Positions 18,355 to 27,302 of a DNA stretch of 41,799 nucleotides are shown here, in pieces. The notes beneath the pieces were generated by a model that worked only from the letters and a program-made list of their open reading frames with translations, was not told the origin of the DNA and searched no databases. Source of the DNA: Acidobacteriota bacterium (GTDB taxonomy: Bacteria > Acidobacteriota > Vicinamibacteria > Vicinamibacterales > UBA2999); the NCBI GenBank assembly GCA_016213695.1, contig JACQZV010000078.1:1-41799 (forward strand). The letters run 5' to 3'. The position numbers and the translations under genes were made by a program. Position 1 is the stretch's first letter; each line of letters opens with the position of its first letter.

Positions 18355-20397
18355 TTACCTGCCGGGGGGCCGGGTCGCGATCGCGTCGCGTTCCACCTGC
18401 ACCCGGGCGTCGTTGAAGCAGGCGCCGCCACCGAGATCGGTGAGCGAATCGGGCACGAGCGCGTTGGCCGTGTAGCCGTTGGCGGTGTGCCGGCGCCACA
18501 GGCCTTTCGGCAGGGACACCGTGCCGGGCGTGATCCAGCCTCCCACCGCGAGCGTGCAGCGCACGTCGCCGAGCGTGTTGAACACGCGCACCGCGTCCCC
18601 CTCGCTCAACCCGCGCGCCCCCGCGTCGTCGGGATGCATCAGCAGGCGGACTTCGGGCCGCGGCAGCTCGGCGAGCGTCGAGCTGATCGTCCGCTCGCTG
18701 GCCGGCGAGATGAGCGCCAGCGGGTACTCGGGCGTGGCGGGATCCGGCCGGTACCCGTACAGGCCCGCGGGGGCCTGCGCGTCGAGCTCCTCGGCAAACA
18801 GATTCACCTTGCGGTCGGGCGTCAGCGGCCAGACCGTCTGGAATTGCACCGGCCGGCCGTCGAAGGGCGGCGTGGCGGCGCCGCGCTCGCTGATCTCGGC
18901 GCCGGCGGCCCCGGGCAGTTTCGACAGGACGTCGAGCATCTCCTCGAGCTCGCCGCTTGGATCGCCCTCGCGGCGCAGATCGAGCCGCGTGAGCAGTTCG
19001 CCGAACACGTCCGCATTCGGACGGGCCTCGCCGGCCGCATCAACCACCGGCTGACCGAGGCGCAGGCTCAGCGTGCCGTAGCTGCGCGCGATCTCGTACC
19101 CCTCGAGGAAGGTCGTGGCGGGCAGGACGAGGTCGGCGTAGCGGGCCGTGTCGGTCATCACCTGCTCGAAGACCACCGTGAACAGATCCTCGCGGTCGAG
19201 GCCGCGCAGCACACGGCGCTGGTCGGGCGTCGTGACCGCCGCGTTGTTGTTGTAGACGAAGAGCACCTTGACGGGCGGGTCGCCGTCCTCGAGCACGCGT
19301 CCGAGCTGGTTCATGTTGACGAGGCGGGTCGGCGGTTCCTCGCTTCCGATCCACGTCCGGTCGATTCTCCACGAGGCCGAATTGCTCATCGTGTAGCCGC
19401 CGCCACGAACGCCAAACTTCCCCGCCACCGCCGGCAGTGCCAGGATGGCCATGGACGCGCTTCCGCCGTTGCGGTTGCGTTCCGGGCCCCAGCCGCAGCG
19501 AATGAGCGCCGGGCTCGCGGTCGCGTAGGCGTCGGCGAAGGCGCGCAGCGCATCGGGCGCGACGCCGGCCTCGGCCGCGGCACGCTCGAACGTCCACGGC
19601 TGTGCGCGCTCGCGCAGCCGCTCGGCGCCGCGCGTGTGCGCGGTCAGAAACGCCCGGTCGGCGTGACCGTCCTCGAAGAGATGGCGATGGACCGCCAGCG
19701 CGACTGGAAGGTCGGTGCCGGGGCGTACGGCCAGGTGGATGTCGGCCTGTTTCGCCAGCGGCGTCGTGCGCGGGTCGATCACGACCAGCCGCGCGCCGCG
19801 CCGCTGCGCCTCGCGGATGTAGGGGACGAGATGGATGCCGGACGCGGAGGGGTTGCCGCCCCAGATCACGATCAGCTTCGCCTCCGGGAAGTCCTGGTAG
19901 ACGACCGACGGCATCTTGCCGTAGAGCGCGAGGTTCGCGACGCCGGTCGGGGCGGCACAGACGGTGCGCGCCAGGCGCGAGGCGCCGAGGCGCCGGAACA
20001 GCGTGGCGTCGCTCGTGTCCTGCGTCAGCAGGCCGTTCGAGCCGCCGTACGAATAGGGCAGGATCGATTCGCCGCCCCAGCGCTCGCGCGCCTCCCGCAT
20101 GCGCTCGGCAATCGTGGACAGCGCTTCATCCCACGACACGCGGCTGAAGGTGCCGGCGCCTTTCGGTCCCTTGCGAACGGCCGGGTAGAGGAGCCGGTCG
20201 GCGCCGTAGAGCCGCTCGGTGAACCGCCGCACCTTGGCGCAGATGTAGCCGCCGGTGATCGGATTGGCGTGCGACCCGTCGATGGCCGTGATCCGGCCCT
20301 CCTGCACCGTGACGTCGAGGCTGCACGAATCGGGGCAGTCGAGCGGACAGACGGTGGCGACCGTGTGTTCGGCGACGACTGAAGTTGCGGTTTTCAT
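18355..20397 (-). CDS. Molybdopterin-dependent oxidoreductase (DMSO reductase family)
   Basis: This is a 680-aa catalytic subunit of the DMSO-reductase superfamily. The N-terminal 4Fe-4S site is CPLDCPDSC (Cys17, Cys21, Cys25) with Cys53 in GYICAKV. Family blocks follow: [41 protein letters not shown] and a C-terminal molybdopterin-binding region. No signal peptide is seen, so it is probably cytoplasmic. No electron-transfer partner gene is adjacent; the substrate is unknown, with formate or an S- or N-oxide possible. The start ATG overlaps the ispG stop by 4 nt. The much longer frame reading back through ispG is an artefact. Confidence 0.88.
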   Translation of the reverse strand: MKTATSVVAEHTVATVCPLDCPDSCSLDVTVQEGRITAIDGSHANPITGGYICAKVRRFTERLYGADRLLYPAVRKGPKGAGTFSRVSWDEALSTIAERMREARERWGGESILPYSYGGSNGLLTQDTSDATLFRRLGASRLARTVCAAPTGVANLALYGKMPSVVYQDFPEAKLIVIWGGNPSASGIHLVPYIREAQRRGARLVVIDPRTTPLAKQADIHLAVRPGTDLPVALAVHRHLFEDGHADRAFLTAHTRGAERLRERAQPWTFERAAAEAGVAPDALRAFADAYATASPALIRCGWGPERNRNGGSASMAILALPAVAGKFGVRGGGYTMSNSASWRIDRTWIGSEEPPTRLVNMNQLGRVLEDGDPPVKVLFVYNNNAAVTTPDQRRVLRGLDREDLFTVVFEQVMTDTARYADLVLPATTFLEGYEIARSYGTLSLRLGQPVVDAAGEARPNADVFGELLTRLDLRREGDPSGELEEMLDVLSKLPGAAGAEISERGAATPPFDGRPVQFQTVWPLTPDRKVNLFAEELDAQAPAGLYGYRPDPATPEYPLALISPASERTISSTLAELPRPEVRLLMHPDDAGARGLSEGDAVRVFNTLGDVRCTLAVGGWITPGTVSLPKGLWRRHTANGYTANALVPDSLTDLGGGACFNDARVQVERDAIATRPPGR

Positions 20398-21644
20398 GAA
20401 CGGTCCGAACGAACAGGATAATGCGTTTCGACGTAGTCCTCGACCAGCGTCCGGAACCCGTCCGCCAGTTCGTCGTAGGTGCCGCGGAGCGTCGTGACAT
20501 GCTCGCCGTCGATGTAGACGGGGCAGGTCGGCGCCTCGCCGGTGCCCGGCAGGCTGATCCCGATGTTGGCCGCCTTCGATTCGCCCGGCCCGTTGACAAC
20601 ACACCCCATGACCGCGAGCGTGAGCGTTTCGACGCCTTCGTGCCGGGCCTTCCAGTCGGGCATCCGCTCGCGGATGTACTCCTGCGTCCGCTCGGCCAGC
20701 TCCTGAAACGTCGAGCTCGTGGTGCGGCCGCATCCCGGACAGGCCGTGACGCTCGGCGAGAACGAGCGGAGGCCGAGCGCCTGCAGCAGCTCGCACGCGG
20801 CATACACCTCTTCGCGTCGATCCCCGCCCGGCTTCGGGGTGAGCGACACGCGGACGGTGTCGCCGATACCTTCGCTGAGCAGCACGCCCATGGCGGACGC
20901 GGACCACACGAGCCCCTTGGCGCCCATCCCGGCTTCGGTCAGCCCCAGATGCAGCGGCTGATCGGTACGGCGAGCCAGCTCGCGATAGATCGCGATGAGG
21001 TCGCGCGGCCGCGAGACCTTGCACGAGATGATGATCTGGTCCTTGCGAAGCCCCGTCTCGAGCGCCAGCGCGGTCGATTCGACGGCCGAGATCACCATGC
21101 ACTCGTTGAGGATCTCCTCCGAACCGCGTCCGAGGCTCCGGTCGGTGTTCTCCTGCATCTTCGCGACGACCAGCTCCTGGTTGAGCGAGCCGCCGTTCAC
21201 GCCGATGCGAACCGGCTTGCCATGATCGATGGCCACCTTGCAGATGGTCGAAAAGCGCTCGTCGCGGCGCGCGCCGGTGCCGACGTTGCCCGGGTTGATG
21301 CGGTACTTGTCGAGCGCGGCCGCACACGCCGGGTGCTGCGTCAGGAGGAGATGACCGTTGTAGTGGAAGTCGCCGATGAGCGGCGCCGTGCAGCCGGCGT
21401 CGAGCATCCGCCGCTTGATTTCCGGCACGGCGGCAGCGGCCTCGGCCGTGTTGACCGTCACGCGGACCAGCTCCGACCCCGCCTCCGTCAGTTCGACGCA
21501 CTGCGTCGCCGTGGCCGCCGCATCCGCCGTGTCCGTCAGCGTCATCGACTGGACCGCGACCGGGGCGCCGCCGCCGATTTGCACCGAGCCGACCCGGACA
21601 CCGACCGTCTTGTGCAGTTTGACGGCCGCGGAGGAACCGGTCAT
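20394..21644 (-). CDS. ispG: 4-hydroxy-3-methylbut-2-enyl diphosphate synthase
   Basis: IspG converts methylerythritol cyclodiphosphate to HMBPP in the non-mevalonate isoprenoid pathway, using a 4Fe-4S cluster. Cluster ligands are visible: CPGCGR (Cys302, Cys305) and [10 protein letters not shown] (Cys348, Glu355). The N-terminal [21 protein letters not shown] block is diagnostic. The length of 416 aa is that of the usual two-domain bacterial form, without the plant-like insert. I chose the ATG at 21644 because TATCAT lies 7 nt upstream; an in-frame ATG at 21653 overlaps that box. The downstream molybdopterin gene is translationally coupled. Confidence 0.93.
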   Translation of the reverse strand: MTGSSAAVKLHKTVGVRVGSVQIGGGAPVAVQSMTLTDTADAAATATQCVELTEAGSELVRVTVNTAEAAAAVPEIKRRMLDAGCTAPLIGDFHYNGHLLLTQHPACAAALDKYRINPGNVGTGARRDERFSTICKVAIDHGKPVRIGVNGGSLNQELVVAKMQENTDRSLGRGSEEILNECMVISAVESTALALETGLRKDQIIISCKVSRPRDLIAIYRELARRTDQPLHLGLTEAGMGAKGLVWSASAMGVLLSEGIGDTVRVSLTPKPGGDRREEVYAACELLQALGLRSFSPSVTACPGCGRTTSSTFQELAERTQEYIRERMPDWKARHEGVETLTLAVMGCVVNGPGESKAANIGISLPGTGEAPTCPVYIDGEHVTTLRGTYDELADGFRTLVEDYVETHYPVRSDRS

Positions 21645-21651
21645 GGGATTC

Positions 21652-21657
21652 ATGATA
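21652..21657 (-). promoter_or_regulatory. -10 box TATCAT before ispG, leaderless spacing
   Basis: On the minus strand TATCAT is followed by 7 nt and the ATG at 21644. The first in-frame ATG (21653) would lie inside the box. Confidence 0.45.
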
Positions 21658-21719
21658 CCCGGCGTGTGGCGGGTCCGCGTGCGCTTTGCCGGCGCGGAAC
21701 CCGCCCTGCGCATGCTGGG

Positions 21720-21725
21720 TAGAAT
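21720..21725 (+). promoter_or_regulatory. -10 box TAGAAT, leaderless spacing
   Basis: TAGAAT is followed by 6 nt and the GTG at 21732, the start of a short gene. Confidence 0.45.
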
Positions 21726-21731
21726 GGGACC

Positions 21732-21908
21732 GTGGCCGACAAGGGACGAACAACGCTCCCGTGCGGATGCGAGGTCAATGCCGCGCGCGATTTCCTGGGA
21801 CGGGTGGTGGGGACGGTCGTCACCAAAGGGGCCGCCTGCGCGCACGCGCTCCACGAGCCCGGCTGCGTCATCGTGATGCCGGGCCGCGAGCACGCGAGGC
21901 CTGAGTAA
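21732..21908 (+). CDS. Second CGC mini-protein (58 aa), function unknown
   Basis: This short gene starts at GTG and ends at TAA. It encodes a 58-aa protein with CGC at residues 11-13, Cys36 in KGAAC, His41 and Cys45. The pattern CGC-x22-C-x4-H matches the 74-aa protein at 667-891, including the flanking LP/LA-CGC, the V-x-x-KG segment before the third cysteine and an LH at the histidine. Metal binding is plausible but inferred. Support for expression comes from the TAGAAT box 6 nt upstream and from the paralogue. It lies just before tRNA-Leu. Confidence 0.65.
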   Translation: MADKGRTTLPCGCEVNAARDFLGRVVGTVVTKGAACAHALHEPGCVIVMPGREHARPE

Positions 21909-21931
21909 CGATCCGATCGCGCCGCCGCGGG

Positions 21932-21937
21932 TATACT
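21932..21937 (+). promoter_or_regulatory. -10 box TATACT for tRNA-Leu
   Basis: TATACT ends 11 nt before the mature tRNA 5' end, consistent with a short precursor leader. The -35 region is weak. Confidence 0.5.
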
Positions 21938-21948
21938 GACGCTCTCCA

Positions 21949-22037
21949 GCCGGAGTGGTGAAACTGGCAGACGCGCCGGACTCAAAATCCGGTGGGGTTT
22001 ACCCCCCGTGTGGGTTCGATTCCCACCTCCGGCACCA
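21949..22037 (+). tRNA. tRNA-Leu (anticodon CAA)
   Basis: The acceptor arms GCCGGAG and CTCCGGC pair over 7 bp. The D-arm carries TGGTGAAACTGGCAGACGC, typical of leucine tRNAs. The anticodon stem CCGGA/TCCGG encloses CTCAAAA with anticodon CAA, which reads UUG. A long variable arm (class II) and the T-arm loop TTCGATT follow. The discriminator is A, and the 3' CCA is encoded (22035-22037). Confidence 0.96.
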
Positions 22038-22068
22038 TCGCTCGCTCACGCTGGTCGTGGATGACCCT

Positions 22069-22275
22069 GGAGCGACACGCTGTCGTACAACCTGTACCTC
22101 GATTCCCCGCGAGCGACAGTGGGGGGATGGAGCGCTGGGTACCGGCACACATGTGGATCTCGATCCGCTAAAGAATGCGGAGATGGACGGACCGGTGTAC
22201 GGCCGGATTCCCGCGAGGCAGAGCGTCGCCGACGGCCGCTATACGGACAATCTCATGGTCGTGATGGTCTTCTGA
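22069..22275 (+). pseudogene. Decayed fragment of a spore coat U (SCPU) domain protein
   Basis: Two adjacent frames together give the C-terminal half of an SCPU domain. The first reads TLSYNLYLDSPRATV (about 22079-22123). The second continues WGDGALGTGTHV and ends PVYGRIPARQSVADGRYTDNLMVVMVF at the TGA at 22273. The frames join at a G-run near 22120, consistent with a single-base deletion. No start codon, signal peptide or N-terminal half is visible. SCPU proteins are secreted or belong to chaperone-usher pili; none of those partners is nearby. The remnant sits about 30 nt from tRNA-Leu, a common site of insertion and loss. Confidence 0.65.
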
Positions 22276-22312
22276 CCATTGCGCGTGTCACCCCGGATGA
22301 GGAGCGTGCCTG

Positions 22313-22747
22313 ATGTTGAGTGACTTCAAGCGGTTCATCCTGCGTGGAAACGTGGTGGATCTGGCGGTGGCCGTCGTCATGGGGGGCGCATTCGGGACGC
22401 TCGTCACGTCGCTCGTCAAGGATCTCCTGACGCCGCTCATCGCGGCGCTGGTGGGCCATCCGGATTTTTCAGCCATCGCGGTGACCGTCAACCGCAGCAG
22501 GTTTCTGATCGGGAGCTTCGTCAACGCCGTGGTGACGTTTGTGCTGATCTCGGTCGCGATGTATCTGTTCATCGTCGCGCCGGTGAACGCCGTCCTGGGA
22601 CGCTTGCGCCGAGGTGAAGCGTCTGCCGATCCCACGACAAAGACCTGCCCCGAATGTCTGAGCGAAGTACCTGTCGGCGCGCGTCGATGCGCGTTTTGCA
22701 CCGTGTCCTTCCATACAGCCGGATCGCCAGGCGCTCACATCTTGTAA
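22313..22747 (+). CDS. mscL: Large-conductance mechanosensitive channel with zinc-ribbon tail
   Basis: MscL releases solutes during hypo-osmotic shock. The N-terminus (FKRFILRGNVVDLAVAVVMGGAF) and the pore helix are typical, followed by a second membrane helix (NAVVTFVLISVAMYLFIV). Instead of ending in the usual amphipathic helix alone, the C-terminus carries CPEC and CAFC (Cys112, Cys115, Cys126, Cys129), a likely zinc ribbon on the cytoplasmic face. The length is 144 aa. A GAGGAG ribosome site lies about 9 nt before the ATG. The 3' end overlaps the convergent DUF481 gene by 13 nt. Confidence 0.92.
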   Translation: MLSDFKRFILRGNVVDLAVAVVMGGAFGTLVTSLVKDLLTPLIAALVGHPDFSAIAVTVNRSRFLIGSFVNAVVTFVLISVAMYLFIVAPVNAVLGRLRRGEASADPTTKTCPECLSEVPVGARRCAFCTVSFHTAGSPGAHIL

Positions 22748-23481
22748 ACAACCTCCACCAGAACCGCGACGTCGTTCTTCTGCACCGTGGCGAGCAGCGG
22801 CTTGTTCTTATACGTGTCCAGCAGCTCGACCTTGAGCTGGGTTCGCGTCGACATCGCGGCCGCGAGGCCGATGCTGAAGACATGGAGTGCGTCCTCGACA
22901 TCCGTGGTCTTCCACAGCCCGGAAAACGATTGCGTCAACGACGTCGTCGCCGTCAGCGTCTGAGCCAGCTTCTCTCCCAGCGTCAGGGCTCCAGACCCTG
23001 CGACGTCCGCCCCGGGATTCTTTTCCCACACGCCGCCGACACCGCCATCGACGGCCAGCTTCGTCCGGGATGTCTCGACCAGCTTGTAGCCGATGCCTCC
23101 CGCAGGTGCGATGAGGTAGTCGATGCGCTTGAAGCGGTCCCGCAAGTACTGGTTCTGGCCGAAGACATATGCGCGATCGTTCAATCTGAGTTCGTCGCGC
23201 GCGTTGAGACCCAGCCGGTCGGCTGAGACTGTGTCCTCAGTCGTACCTCGAATCACCAGCCCGTCCGACTTGACGACGTTGCGTGTGTGCGGATCGTAGG
23301 TGATGTCGTACGAGGCATTCACCGTTGAGGTGTCCGCGTTGCCGCTGGTGAGCGCGAGGCCCGCTCCGGCGGCGACCGTCCATGTCTTCGGCGCGGGAGA
23401 GGGCGCCTGTGCCGTGGCTGGAGACGGGCACGCGAGAGCTGCCCACACCAGCGCGGAGAATGGAATCTGTTTACCCGTCAT
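22735..23481 (-). CDS. DUF481 family outer-membrane beta-barrel protein
   Basis: This exported protein of 248 aa has a signal peptide ending near ATAQA. Alternating strand patterns typical of DUF481 barrels follow ([30 protein letters not shown], then [22 protein letters not shown]). Members are outer-membrane proteins of unknown function, sometimes salt-stress induced, which fits the neighbouring MscL and NhaA. I chose the ATG at 23481 because the signal peptide starts there and AGGATC lies upstream. The longer frame has no homology and overlaps the rightward gene. Confidence 0.82.
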   Translation of the reverse strand: MTGKQIPFSALVWAALACPSPATAQAPSPAPKTWTVAAGAGLALTSGNADTSTVNASYDITYDPHTRNVVKSDGLVIRGTTEDTVSADRLGLNARDELRLNDRAYVFGQNQYLRDRFKRIDYLIAPAGGIGYKLVETSRTKLAVDGGVGGVWEKNPGADVAGSGALTLGEKLAQTLTATTSLTQSFSGLWKTTDVEDALHVFSIGLAAAMSTRTQLKVELLDTYKNKPLLATVQKNDVAVLVEVVYKM

Positions 23482-23529
23482 CGAAGATCCTGCTCTTTTC
23501 TTGCTCGACTGTATTGTACTGGTCGAATA

Positions 23530-23739
23530 ATGTCTCCAGCGACGAGGCACCCAGTGGCGAAGACGAAGGCTGCACGCGGCGACACCGGCGCGAACCCTGG
23601 TTTCGAGGCGACGCTGAAGCGGCTCATCATGGTCAAGCGCGTCCTGCGCAAGTACGGCTATCCGCCGGACAAACAGGAGAAGGCCACGCAGACGGTGCTC
23701 GAGCAGGCGGAACTGCTCTCGGAGCTGTGGGCGGCCTAG
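23530..23739 (+). CDS. Mini-protein resembling the C-terminal tail of type I restriction subunit HsdR
   Basis: The 69-aa product ends with a segment ([20 protein letters not shown], then [19 protein letters not shown]) very like the last ~45 residues of HsdR subunits that carry the DUF3387-type C-terminal domain. No motor or nuclease domain is present, and no hsdM or hsdS is nearby. It may be a remnant of a lost restriction system or a retained stand-alone helical protein. The frame is intact, with an ATG start, and the stop lies only 4 nt before NhaA, so the two may be co-transcribed. Confidence 0.6.
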   Translation: MSPATRHPVAKTKAARGDTGANPGFEATLKRLIMVKRVLRKYGYPPDKQEKATQTVLEQAELLSELWAA

Positions 23740-23743
23740 GCAG

Positions 23744-24862
23744 GTGCGACGCTTCATCGACAACTCCGGTTTGCTGGTTGCGGGCGCGGCCGTCGCGCTC
23801 GTGTGGGCGAATGCGGCCCACGGCAGCTACGAGCGCCTCGCCGAGTCGCTGCGCTTCGTCGTCAACGACGTGGCGATGGTGTTCTTCTTCGCGCTCGCCA
23901 CCAAGGAAGTCGTCGAGGCGACGGCGCCGGGCGGGGCGCTTCATTCGCCGCGCCGCGCGTCGGTGCCGATGCTGGCGGCGGTCGGCGGCATGGCCGGGCC
24001 CGCCCTCATCTACGTCGCCATCGCCCTTGCCGGCGGCATGCCCGAGCTGCTCCGTGGCTGGGCGATTCCGTGCGCCACCGACATCGCCTTCAGTTACCTC
24101 GTCGCCCGGGTCGTGCTCGGCCCCAAGCACCCCGGCATCCCGTTTCTGCTCCTGCTCGCGATTGCCGACGACGCGCTCGGGCTGGTGATTCTGGCGGCGT
24201 TCTATCCCACCGGCGCCGTGCGGCCCGTCGAATTCGTCCTGCTGCTGGCCGTGGCGATAGGCATCGCCGCGTGGCTGCGCCGCGGACGGACGAGAAACTT
24301 CTGGCCCTATGTCGCTGGCGCCGGGCTGGTGTCGTGGGTGGCGTTTTTCCGGGGCGGCCTGCACCCGGCGCTGGCGCTCGTCCCGATCGTGCCGTTTCTT
24401 CCGCACGCGAAGCGCGATCCGGGACTCTTCGTCGAGGCGCCGCACGCCCACGATCCCCTCAACGCATTCGAGCACTGGTGGAAGCTGCCGGTTCAGGTGA
24501 TCCTGTTCTTCTTCGGCCTCGTGAATGCCGGTGTGCCGGTGTCGGGCGTCGGACCGGGCACGTGGACCGTGCTCGTCGCCATCGTCGCCGGCAAGCCGAT
24601 CGGCATCGTCCTGTCCACCGCGCTCTGCGTGGCGGCCGGCCTGCACAAGCCGGCTGGCGTGACGTGGCGCGACATGACGGTGCTCGGCATCATCGCGGGA
24701 ATCGGGTTCACGGTGGCGCTGTTTTTCGCGACGGCGGCCTTCCCGCCCGGCGAGCTGCTCGACCAGACGAAGATGGGCGCGCTCCTCAGCTTTGGCGCGT
24801 CGCTGCTGGCCATGGCGGCCGCGCGGGTCCTGCGGGTGGAGCGAAGCGGGCGCGCAGGCTGA
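23744..24862 (+). CDS. nhaA: NhaA family Na+/H+ antiporter
   Basis: This is a sodium/proton antiporter for pH and salt homeostasis. About eleven hydrophobic segments are visible. The family's key motifs are present: CATDIAFSYLVARVVLG (the catalytic Asp follows the ATD signature) and LLLLAIADDALGLVIL (tandem Asp). The protein is 372 aa, a little shorter than the E. coli form. The start is a GTG at 23744, 4 nt after the previous stop. The stop codon lies inside a hairpin (24852-24873). Confidence 0.92.
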   Translation: MRRFIDNSGLLVAGAAVALVWANAAHGSYERLAESLRFVVNDVAMVFFFALATKEVVEATAPGGALHSPRRASVPMLAAVGGMAGPALIYVAIALAGGMPELLRGWAIPCATDIAFSYLVARVVLGPKHPGIPFLLLLAIADDALGLVILAAFYPTGAVRPVEFVLLLAVAIGIAAWLRRGRTRNFWPYVAGAGLVSWVAFFRGGLHPALALVPIVPFLPHAKRDPGLFVEAPHAHDPLNAFEHWWKLPVQVILFFFGLVNAGVPVSGVGPGTWTVLVAIVAGKPIGIVLSTALCVAAGLHKPAGVTWRDMTVLGIIAGIGFTVALFFATAAFPPGELLDQTKMGALLSFGASLLAMAAARVLRVERSGRAG

Positions 24863-24873
24863 AGCCTGTGCGC
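24852..24873. repeat. REP-like hairpin containing the NhaA stop codon
   Basis: GCGCAGGCT and AGCCTGTGCGC flank a GA centre, giving a GGCTGAAGCC core. The TGA stop is part of the loop region. An 11-nt direct repeat (GCGCGACCACA) follows at about 24870-24893. No U-tract is present. Confidence 0.55.
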
Positions 24874-24926
24874 GACCACAGCGCGACCACAGCGCTGCCG
24901 AGGCGGTCCGTGCGATCATCGGGGCG

Positions 24927-25379
24927 ATGACCAACCTCTATCTTCTGTTGATGACGATGGCGGGCGCGGCTGCGGCGGCGCAGATCGCGATCAACGCGCG
25001 GCTGTTGTCGGTCACGGCGAGCGCGCTCTGGGCGTCGAACATTTCTTTCGCAGTGACGATGCTGATCGGCGTCGTCGTGCTCGCGGTCGCCTCGCTGCTG
25101 GGGTCGGCGCCGCCGCCCACCGCGGCCTTATGGAATGCGCCGTGGTGGATCTGGCTCGGCGGCCTGGGAGGCGCCACCTACGTGCTGCTGGCGATCGTCC
25201 TGGCCGATCGGCTGGGTGCGGCGCTGCTCTCGGCGGCCGCCGTGCTCGGTCAGCTCGGCGTGTCGCTGCTCATCGATCACTACGGCTGGTTCGGGATGCC
25301 CGTCCAGCGGCTGTCGGCGCAGCGGCTCATCGGCCTCGCCCTGCTGACGGTCGGCGTCGCGCTGATCCGCTGGAAGTAA
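24927..25379 (+). CDS. DUF606/YdcZ-like DMT-type membrane protein
   Basis: This 150-aa protein has about five hydrophobic helices (YLLLMTMAGAAAAAQIAINA, then SFAVTMLIGVVVLAVAS) and the DUF606 layout: half a DMT (drug/metabolite transporter) unit. Family members often occur as pairs or fusions and may dimerise; the substrate is unknown. The ATG at 24927 is preferred because the upstream extension overlaps nhaA and contains no hydrophobic start. A weak GATCAT lies 7 nt upstream. Confidence 0.82.
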   Translation: MTNLYLLLMTMAGAAAAAQIAINARLLSVTASALWASNISFAVTMLIGVVVLAVASLLGSAPPPTAALWNAPWWIWLGGLGGATYVLLAIVLADRLGAALLSAAAVLGQLGVSLLIDHYGWFGMPVQRLSAQRLIGLALLTVGVALIRWK

Positions 25380-25381
25380 GA

Positions 25382-25497
25382 TGGTCCGGCTGAAGCCGGA
25401 CACTACGTACGCGACATTAGTACGCGCCGTACATGGCGTCCGCTTCGGGCGGACCAAGCGTACAGAGGGTACGTAGTGTCCGCCTTCAGGCGGACCA
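25382..25497. repeat. Composite REP-like cluster: two inverted 29-nt arms plus a central hairpin
   Basis: Arm A (25382-25410) and arm C (25469-25497) are inverted copies of one element, each containing GTAGTGTCCG and a self-complementary stem. A central hairpin, GTCCGC-TTCGG-GCGGAC, lies at 25438-25454. The stem core is GGC-TTCA-GCC in A (read on the minus strand) and GCC-TTCA-GGC in C, a compensatory change. A third copy is at 38359-38383. Arm C ends 7 nt before the TonB receptor start. Confidence 0.82.
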
Positions 25498-25504
25498 AGG
25501 ATCC

Positions 25505-27295
25505 ATGCGCAAGACGCAGTTTACCGTCGTGTTGTTGATCGCCCTCGCTGCGGTACCCGCCGCGGCGCAGAACACGTTCCGTCAGGAGGTCGTGGTCACC
25601 GCGGCCGCCGTTCCAGTGGAGCTCGGCACGGTGACGCGCACGCTCACCGTGATTACGCGCGATCAGATCGCGCGGCTGCCGGTACAGAGCGTCGCGGACG
25701 TGCTGCGGCTGACCGGAGCGGTGGACGTCCGCGCGCGCGGCGTGCGGGGCGTGCAGACCGACTTCGCCATTCGCGGCGCCACCTTCGGCCAGGTCCTCGT
25801 GCTGGTCGACGGCGTCCGGCTGAACGACGCGCAGTCGGGCCACCACAACGGCGACATTCCGGTGCCGCTCGACGCCGTCGAGCGCATCGAGGTGCTGCAT
25901 GGGCCCGGCTCGTCGCTGTTCGGCGCCGATGCCTTCGGCGGCACCATCAACGTGATCACGCGCCGCGACGCGGTGCCGGCCTCCGGGTCGATTCAGACCG
26001 GGAGCTTCGGCCTGGTGGCGGGACGCGGCCAGGTGGGCGCCGGCCACGGCGACGTGCGCGAGACGCTGGCGGTCTCCCTCGATCGGTCGTCAGGCTTCAT
26101 GGTCGAACGCGGGTTCGTCACCGGCGGCGTCAGCTCGCGGACGACGATCGGGCGGCGAGGCAGCGTGCTGGCGTCGTTTGTCGGCAAGGATTTCGGCGCG
26201 AACGGGTTTTACGGCAACGCGCCGTCGCACGAGTGGACGAACCAGACCCTGCTGGCGGCCGACCAGCGCCTGGGAAGCTGGGCCGGATGGCGCGTGGACA
26301 GCACCCTGTCGTACCGCACTCACGGCGACCACTTCATCTTCGACGTGCGCCGGCCGTCGCTCTCCGAGAATCGCCATCGGACGCACGCCGTGCTGGGCGC
26401 CCTGCGCGCGTCGCGCGGCGTCGGCAGCCGGGCGTCGCTGACCGCGGGGGTCGAAGGCGGCGGCGACTGGGTCCGCTCGACCAACCTTGGCGACCACACG
26501 GTCTCCCGGGCGAGCGCGTTCGGCGAATGGCGCTACGCCGTGCGCGCCGATACGCAGCTCGACGCCAGCCTTCGCCTCGACCGCTACAGTGAGTTTGGAT
26601 CCGCCTGGAGTCCCGCGCTCGGGATCGGCTGGTGGCCCGCGTCGAGCCTCCGTCTCCGCGCGTCCACCGGCCGCGCCTTTCGCGTGCCGACCTTTACCGA
26701 GCGCTTCTATTCGGACCCGGCCAACTGGGCGCGTTCCGAGGTGGGCGCCGAAGCCGCCTGGGCAGGGGAGGGCGGGGCGGATGTGTTCCTGTCGAACGAC
26801 TGGACGCTGTCGGCCACGCTCTTCGGGCGCGCCGATTCCGACGTCATCGACTGGCTCCGGCCGACAACCGCGGAGCGCTGGCGCACCTACAACATCCGCG
26901 ACGTCAACACCGTGGGCGCCGAGCTGTCGGCCAGGCGAACATTCCCCGACGGCTCGTTCATGCAGGCGGGCTATACGGTCCTCGACGTCGAGGCCGCCGC
27001 CGTTACGCAGCTCTCGAAGTACGTGCTCGACTACGCGCCGCACAGCGTCGCGCTTGCCGCGTCAGTCGCGCTGCCGGGGGCGCTGCAGCTCGCGCCCCGT
27101 CTCGAATACAAGCATCGGACGCGCTCGACCGGAACCAGCGATTACGCGCTCGTCGATCTCCGCGTGAGCCGGCGATTCGGGCTCTACGAGGTGCGCGTGG
27201 AAGGCACGAACCTGGGCGGCGCGTCGTACCAGGAAATTGTCGGCGTCGCCATGCCGGGCCGCGCGGTCACGCTCTCGCTCGCCGTCCGCCCGTAG
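25505..27295 (+). CDS. TonB-dependent receptor (BtuB-like)
   Basis: This outer-membrane receptor of 596 aa has a signal peptide ending AAAQ. A TonB-box-like VVVTAAAVPVELG leads into a plug domain (TVITRDQIARLPVQSVADVLRLTGAVDV... VLHGPGSSLFGADAFGGTINVITRR). About 22 beta strands follow. Overall layout and length resemble cobalamin or vitamin-type receptors, but the ligand is not provable from sequence. The protein ends LSLAVRP instead of an aromatic residue, so the usual barrel-insertion signal is atypical. I looked for a cobalamin riboswitch upstream and saw only the REP cluster. Confidence 0.88.
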   Translation: MRKTQFTVVLLIALAAVPAAAQNTFRQEVVVTAAAVPVELGTVTRTLTVITRDQIARLPVQSVADVLRLTGAVDVRARGVRGVQTDFAIRGATFGQVLVLVDGVRLNDAQSGHHNGDIPVPLDAVERIEVLHGPGSSLFGADAFGGTINVITRRDAVPASGSIQTGSFGLVAGRGQVGAGHGDVRETLAVSLDRSSGFMVERGFVTGGVSSRTTIGRRGSVLASFVGKDFGANGFYGNAPSHEWTNQTLLAADQRLGSWAGWRVDSTLSYRTHGDHFIFDVRRPSLSENRHRTHAVLGALRASRGVGSRASLTAGVEGGGDWVRSTNLGDHTVSRASAFGEWRYAVRADTQLDASLRLDRYSEFGSAWSPALGIGWWPASSLRLRASTGRAFRVPTFTERFYSDPANWARSEVGAEAAWAGEGGADVFLSNDWTLSATLFGRADSDVIDWLRPTTAERWRTYNIRDVNTVGAELSARRTFPDGSFMQAGYTVLDVEAAAVTQLSKYVLDYAPHSVALAASVALPGALQLAPRLEYKHRTRSTGTSDYALVDLRVSRRFGLYEVRVEGTNLGGASYQEIVGVAMPGRAVTLSLAVRP

Positions 27296-27302
27296 CGTCG
27301 CA

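Noticed and set aside
18487-20382. Long plus-strand frame of 631 codons
   Set aside because: It is antisense to the molybdopterin gene and is Arg/Ala/Gly-rich with no motif, as expected in GC-rich DNA.
18355-21753. One 1132-codon minus-strand frame joining ispG DNA to the molybdopterin oxidoreductase
   Set aside because: The upstream part is an out-of-frame reading of ispG with no homology. The oxidoreductase begins at 20397 with its Fe-S motif.
21955-22060. Apparent protein start [14 protein letters not shown]
   Set aside because: This is the translation of the tRNA-Leu gene, a well-known annotation artefact.
25380-25504. Possible cobalamin riboswitch before the TonB receptor
   Set aside because: The gap is only 125 nt and is fully explained by REP-like hairpins; no B12-box-like sequence is seen.
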